From contig JBIIUJ010000049.1 in assembly GCA_044340025.1 (NCBI GenBank), forward strand, positions 1 to 16,268: a stretch of 16,268 nt of DNA. Reading direction: 5' to 3'. Of this stretch, positions 14,611 through 16,268 are shown piece after piece (positions within the stretch are counted from its first letter, which is position 1; each line of letters starts with the position of its first letter). The DNA comes from JBIIUJ01 sp044340025 (lineage in GTDB: Bacteria; Pseudomonadota; Alphaproteobacteria; Caulobacterales; Aquidulcibacteraceae). The translations under genes and the position numbers were made by a program. The notes under the pieces are model-generated. The model was not told the origin of the DNA and ran no database searches. It worked only from the letters and a program-made list of their open reading frames with translations.

Positions 14611-15592
14611 TGAAAAGGTCTCCTTCTGCGCCGGTCTCGAGATAGTCGGCCGCCTGGTCGGCCAGGGCGGGCGCCATCAGATAGCCGTGCCGGAACAGGC
14701 CGTTCAGGTGGAGCCTCCGGCCGTGTTTGACAAGCCGGGGAACATTGTCGCGAAAGGCGGGGCGCAGGTCGGCGCCGGTTTCCAGAATTTGCGCCTCGCC
14801 AAAGGCAGGGTTGAGCGCGAAGGCGGCCGAGAGCAACTCCAGCACCGAGCGGACGCGGGCGGGACCAGCGGCGTCGGTCTCGATCTGGGTGGCGCCCAGC
14901 ATGTAGACCCCCGCGCCGCGCGGCACGATGTAGAGCGGATGGCGCGGATGCAGCAGGCGCACCGGCCGGGCGAGCGCCACATCGGGCACATGCAGCACCG
15001 CCATCTCGCCGCGCACGCCCCGCAAGCCAGGCAGAGCGTCACGCGCGCTGAGGCCCCGGCAGTCGAGCACCGGCCCGTCGATCGCTTCGGGATCGACTTC
15101 AGCCCGCTCGATCCCGACGCCCAGACCGGCCAGAGCGGCGACGAGATCGCCAAGCGCCCGGCGCGGATCAAGATGGGCTTCGCCTTCGAAAAAGAGGCCT
15201 GCGCGGCCCGTGGCGGCCGCATCCGGCTCCAGCGCTGCAAGCGACGCCGCATCGAGCCGAACATGACCCGTGGTGCGCTGGGCGAAGCGGTCGAGCTCCA
15301 CCCTGTCGCGCGCGAGCGTGATCACGAGCGAGCCTTTGTGGACCACCTCCGTCACGCTCGCCCAAGCAGCCGCGGCGCGCGCGCCATGGCGGATGATCGG
15401 CTCTTCGGCCGTCTCGCCCTCGCACAGGGGCGCCAGCATGCCGCCCGCCCACCAGGAACAGCCATGCGGTCCGGGCGGGCCGAAGCGGTCCACAAGGCGG
15501 GGCCTGATCCCGCGCCGCGCCAGCGCAAGCGCGGCCCAAAGACCGGCGACGCCGGCGCCGATCACGGTCACGTCTGGTCTGGGCGCTGTCAT
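14600..15592 (-). CDS. thiO: Glycine oxidase ThiO
   Basis: 330 aa FAD enzyme of the DAO superfamily that oxidises glycine to the imine used by ThiG; cytosolic. The FAD motif VIGAGVAGLWAALAL (G12, G14, G17) is at the N-terminus and CSWWAGGMLAPLCEGE is the family SxxxxGML(A) stretch. HLDPRRALGDLVAAL and YIVPRGAGVYMLGATQIE, plus the C-terminal HGYLMAPALADQAADYL, match ThiO. It is first in the thi operon; the upstream leader shows no TPP riboswitch. CGGGG just before the ATG at 15592 is a poor RBS. Ends in an 11-bp overlap with thiS. Presence of ThiO implies an aerobic thiazole route rather than ThiH. Confidence 0.92.
   Translation of the reverse strand: MTAPRPDVTVIGAGVAGLWAALALARRGIRPRLVDRFGPPGPHGCSWWAGGMLAPLCEGETAEEPIIRHGARAAAAWASVTEVVHKGSLVITLARDRVELDRFAQRTTGHVRLDAASLAALEPDAAATGRAGLFFEGEAHLDPRRALGDLVAALAGLGVGIERAEVDPEAIDGPVLDCRGLSARDALPGLRGVRGEMAVLHVPDVALARPVRLLHPRHPLYIVPRGAGVYMLGATQIETDAAGPARVRSVLELLSAAFALNPAFGEAQILETGADLRPAFRDNVPRLVKHGRRLHLNGLFRHGYLMAPALADQAADYLETGAEGDLFSAH
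14619..14625 (-). promoter_or_regulatory. Ribosome binding site for thiS inside thiO
   Basis: AAGGAGA on the - strand, 8 nt before the GTG start of thiS and within the thiO coding end. It is the strongest Shine-Dalgarno in the operon, consistent with higher need for the small carrier protein. Confidence 0.7.
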
Positions 15593-15719
15593 CGCCCCGG
15601 CTTAAGCCCAAGCACGGCGGCTGCAAGCAGGCGCGCGCATATCTGATGGCGGCAAGAGCGTCCTCGCCTTCCCCTCCGCCGCCTGCGCCCCTCGAAAGCG
15701 GTCAGACAGGGGGCGTCGG

Positions 15720-16268
15720 TCACTTCGATAGACCGAAAAATTCAGGGATACGGTCAATTTCAAACCAGGCTAATGCCATCAGCACAACAGCACTAAATGC
15801 AATGGTCACAATTCTAAGAACGATGTTTTGTGCAATCTCATAACTTAGACGCCGAAAGAAACTAGTCTTAGACTTAAACTCTGATTGAAATGCATTTATT
15901 TCATTTTTTGCGCCCTGAACGATCAACTCGCAGTGCGCATGATCAAAAGGTAAAGTGGGGTCGCCGAAAGGCTTCTTCCGCTCAATCAATTCATTGTATA
16001 TCTCTTGAGATTCTTCAAAAACGGCGTCGATTGATGCGACCAATTCACTTAACTCGTTATACTTAAAGGGTGCATGGGCTGGTTCGTACTCCCTAACTCG
16101 AAAGAGCAAAGTTTTTCCATAAACCTCTAGTCCGCTTTCAAGCGCCGCTTGATATGTCAAAAACAAACGAGAATTTCTTAAAGCGCCATTCTTTGCTGCT
16201 TCCATGCCGATTTGCATAATCTTTATACGAATAGCCTCAAGAGCCCGAGGCTGCTCTGTAGCAATAAG
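15720..16268 (-). CDS. AT-rich protein of unknown function with C-terminal membrane helix (5' end outside window)
   Basis: Not recognised. At least 182 residues are visible, since the frame stays open to the window edge: reading from the edge it begins LIATEQPRALEAIRIKIMQI. An ATG at 16217 could give a 165-aa protein, but no Shine-Dalgarno precedes it and the upstream residues continue a helix, so a gene starting outside the window is more likely. The protein is mostly charged alpha-helix with one hydrophobic segment near the end (LRIVTIAFSAVVLMALAWF), suggesting a single membrane anchor with the bulk on one side. Base composition (about 40% GC by eye, against roughly 70% in the neighbours) and codon choice differ sharply, a sign of recent acquisition. 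It is transcribed in the same direction as the thi operon. Confidence 0.7.
   Translation of the reverse strand, partial: LIATEQPRALEAIRIKIMQIGMEAAKNGALRNSRLFLTYQAALESGLEVYGKTLLFRVREYEPAHAPFKYNELSELVASIDAVFEESQEIYNELIERKKPFGDPTLPFDHAHCELIVQGAKNEINAFQSEFKSKTSFFRRLSYEIAQNIVLRIVTIAFSAVVLMALAWFEIDRIPEFFGLSK

Noticed and set aside
15593..15719. TPP riboswitch upstream of thiO
   Set aside because: On the - strand I found neither the CTGAGA box nor the ACCTGATC..GGTAAT core that define the element; only GC-rich sequence is present.

Overview
This window looks like ordinary chromosome of a GC-rich alphaproteobacterium. A marine member of the Caulobacterales/Maricaulales-Hyphomonadales group is plausible: coding density is high, intergenic gaps are very short, a CtrA-type box (TTAA-N7-CTAAC) sits in front of a flagellar-motor-type gene, and there is a DmdB-like acyl-CoA ligase. 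The lineage is inferred from style and family resemblance, not from a search.

Layout from left to right: a thioredoxin-type glutathione peroxidase (+) converges on and overlaps the stop of the magnesium transporter gene mgtE (-). A tRNA-Leu(GAG) gene (-) lies directly upstream of mgtE. A TetR-family regulator (-) is divergent from an acyl-CoA ligase (+), which is followed by a DUF1499 membrane protein (+). The octanoyltransferase gene lipB (-) is divergent, with a 17-bp gap, from a stand-alone FliN-like SpoA-domain protein (+), which in turn overlaps the stop of a MAPEG membrane protein (-). A + strand run follows: an LhgO-like FAD oxidoreductase, a six-TM hybrid histidine kinase, an SCP-x-type thiolase and a glutathione S-transferase. 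Then comes a tightly overlapping - strand operon, thiO-thiS-thiG-thiE-thiF, for thiazole formation and coupling in thiamine biosynthesis. The last ~550 bases hold the 3' part of an AT-rich gene of unknown function that runs off the right edge.

How the genes work together: the thi operon supplies glycine imine (ThiO), the sulfur carrier and its activation (ThiS, ThiF), thiazole synthase (ThiG) and thiamine-phosphate synthase (ThiE). thiC and thiD are not in the window. ThiF carries a C-terminal rhodanese-like domain that could deliver the sulfur. The acyl-CoA ligase, thiolase and TetR regulator suggest fatty-acid or short-acid CoA metabolism. GPx, GST and MAPEG are glutathione/peroxide-type functions. 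No CRISPR array, insertion sequence, phage gene or defence system was recognised. The places most worth a second look are the orphan FliN-like gene with its CtrA-like box, the ThiF-rhodanese fusion lacking the usual first CxxC, and the abrupt composition change at the right edge.
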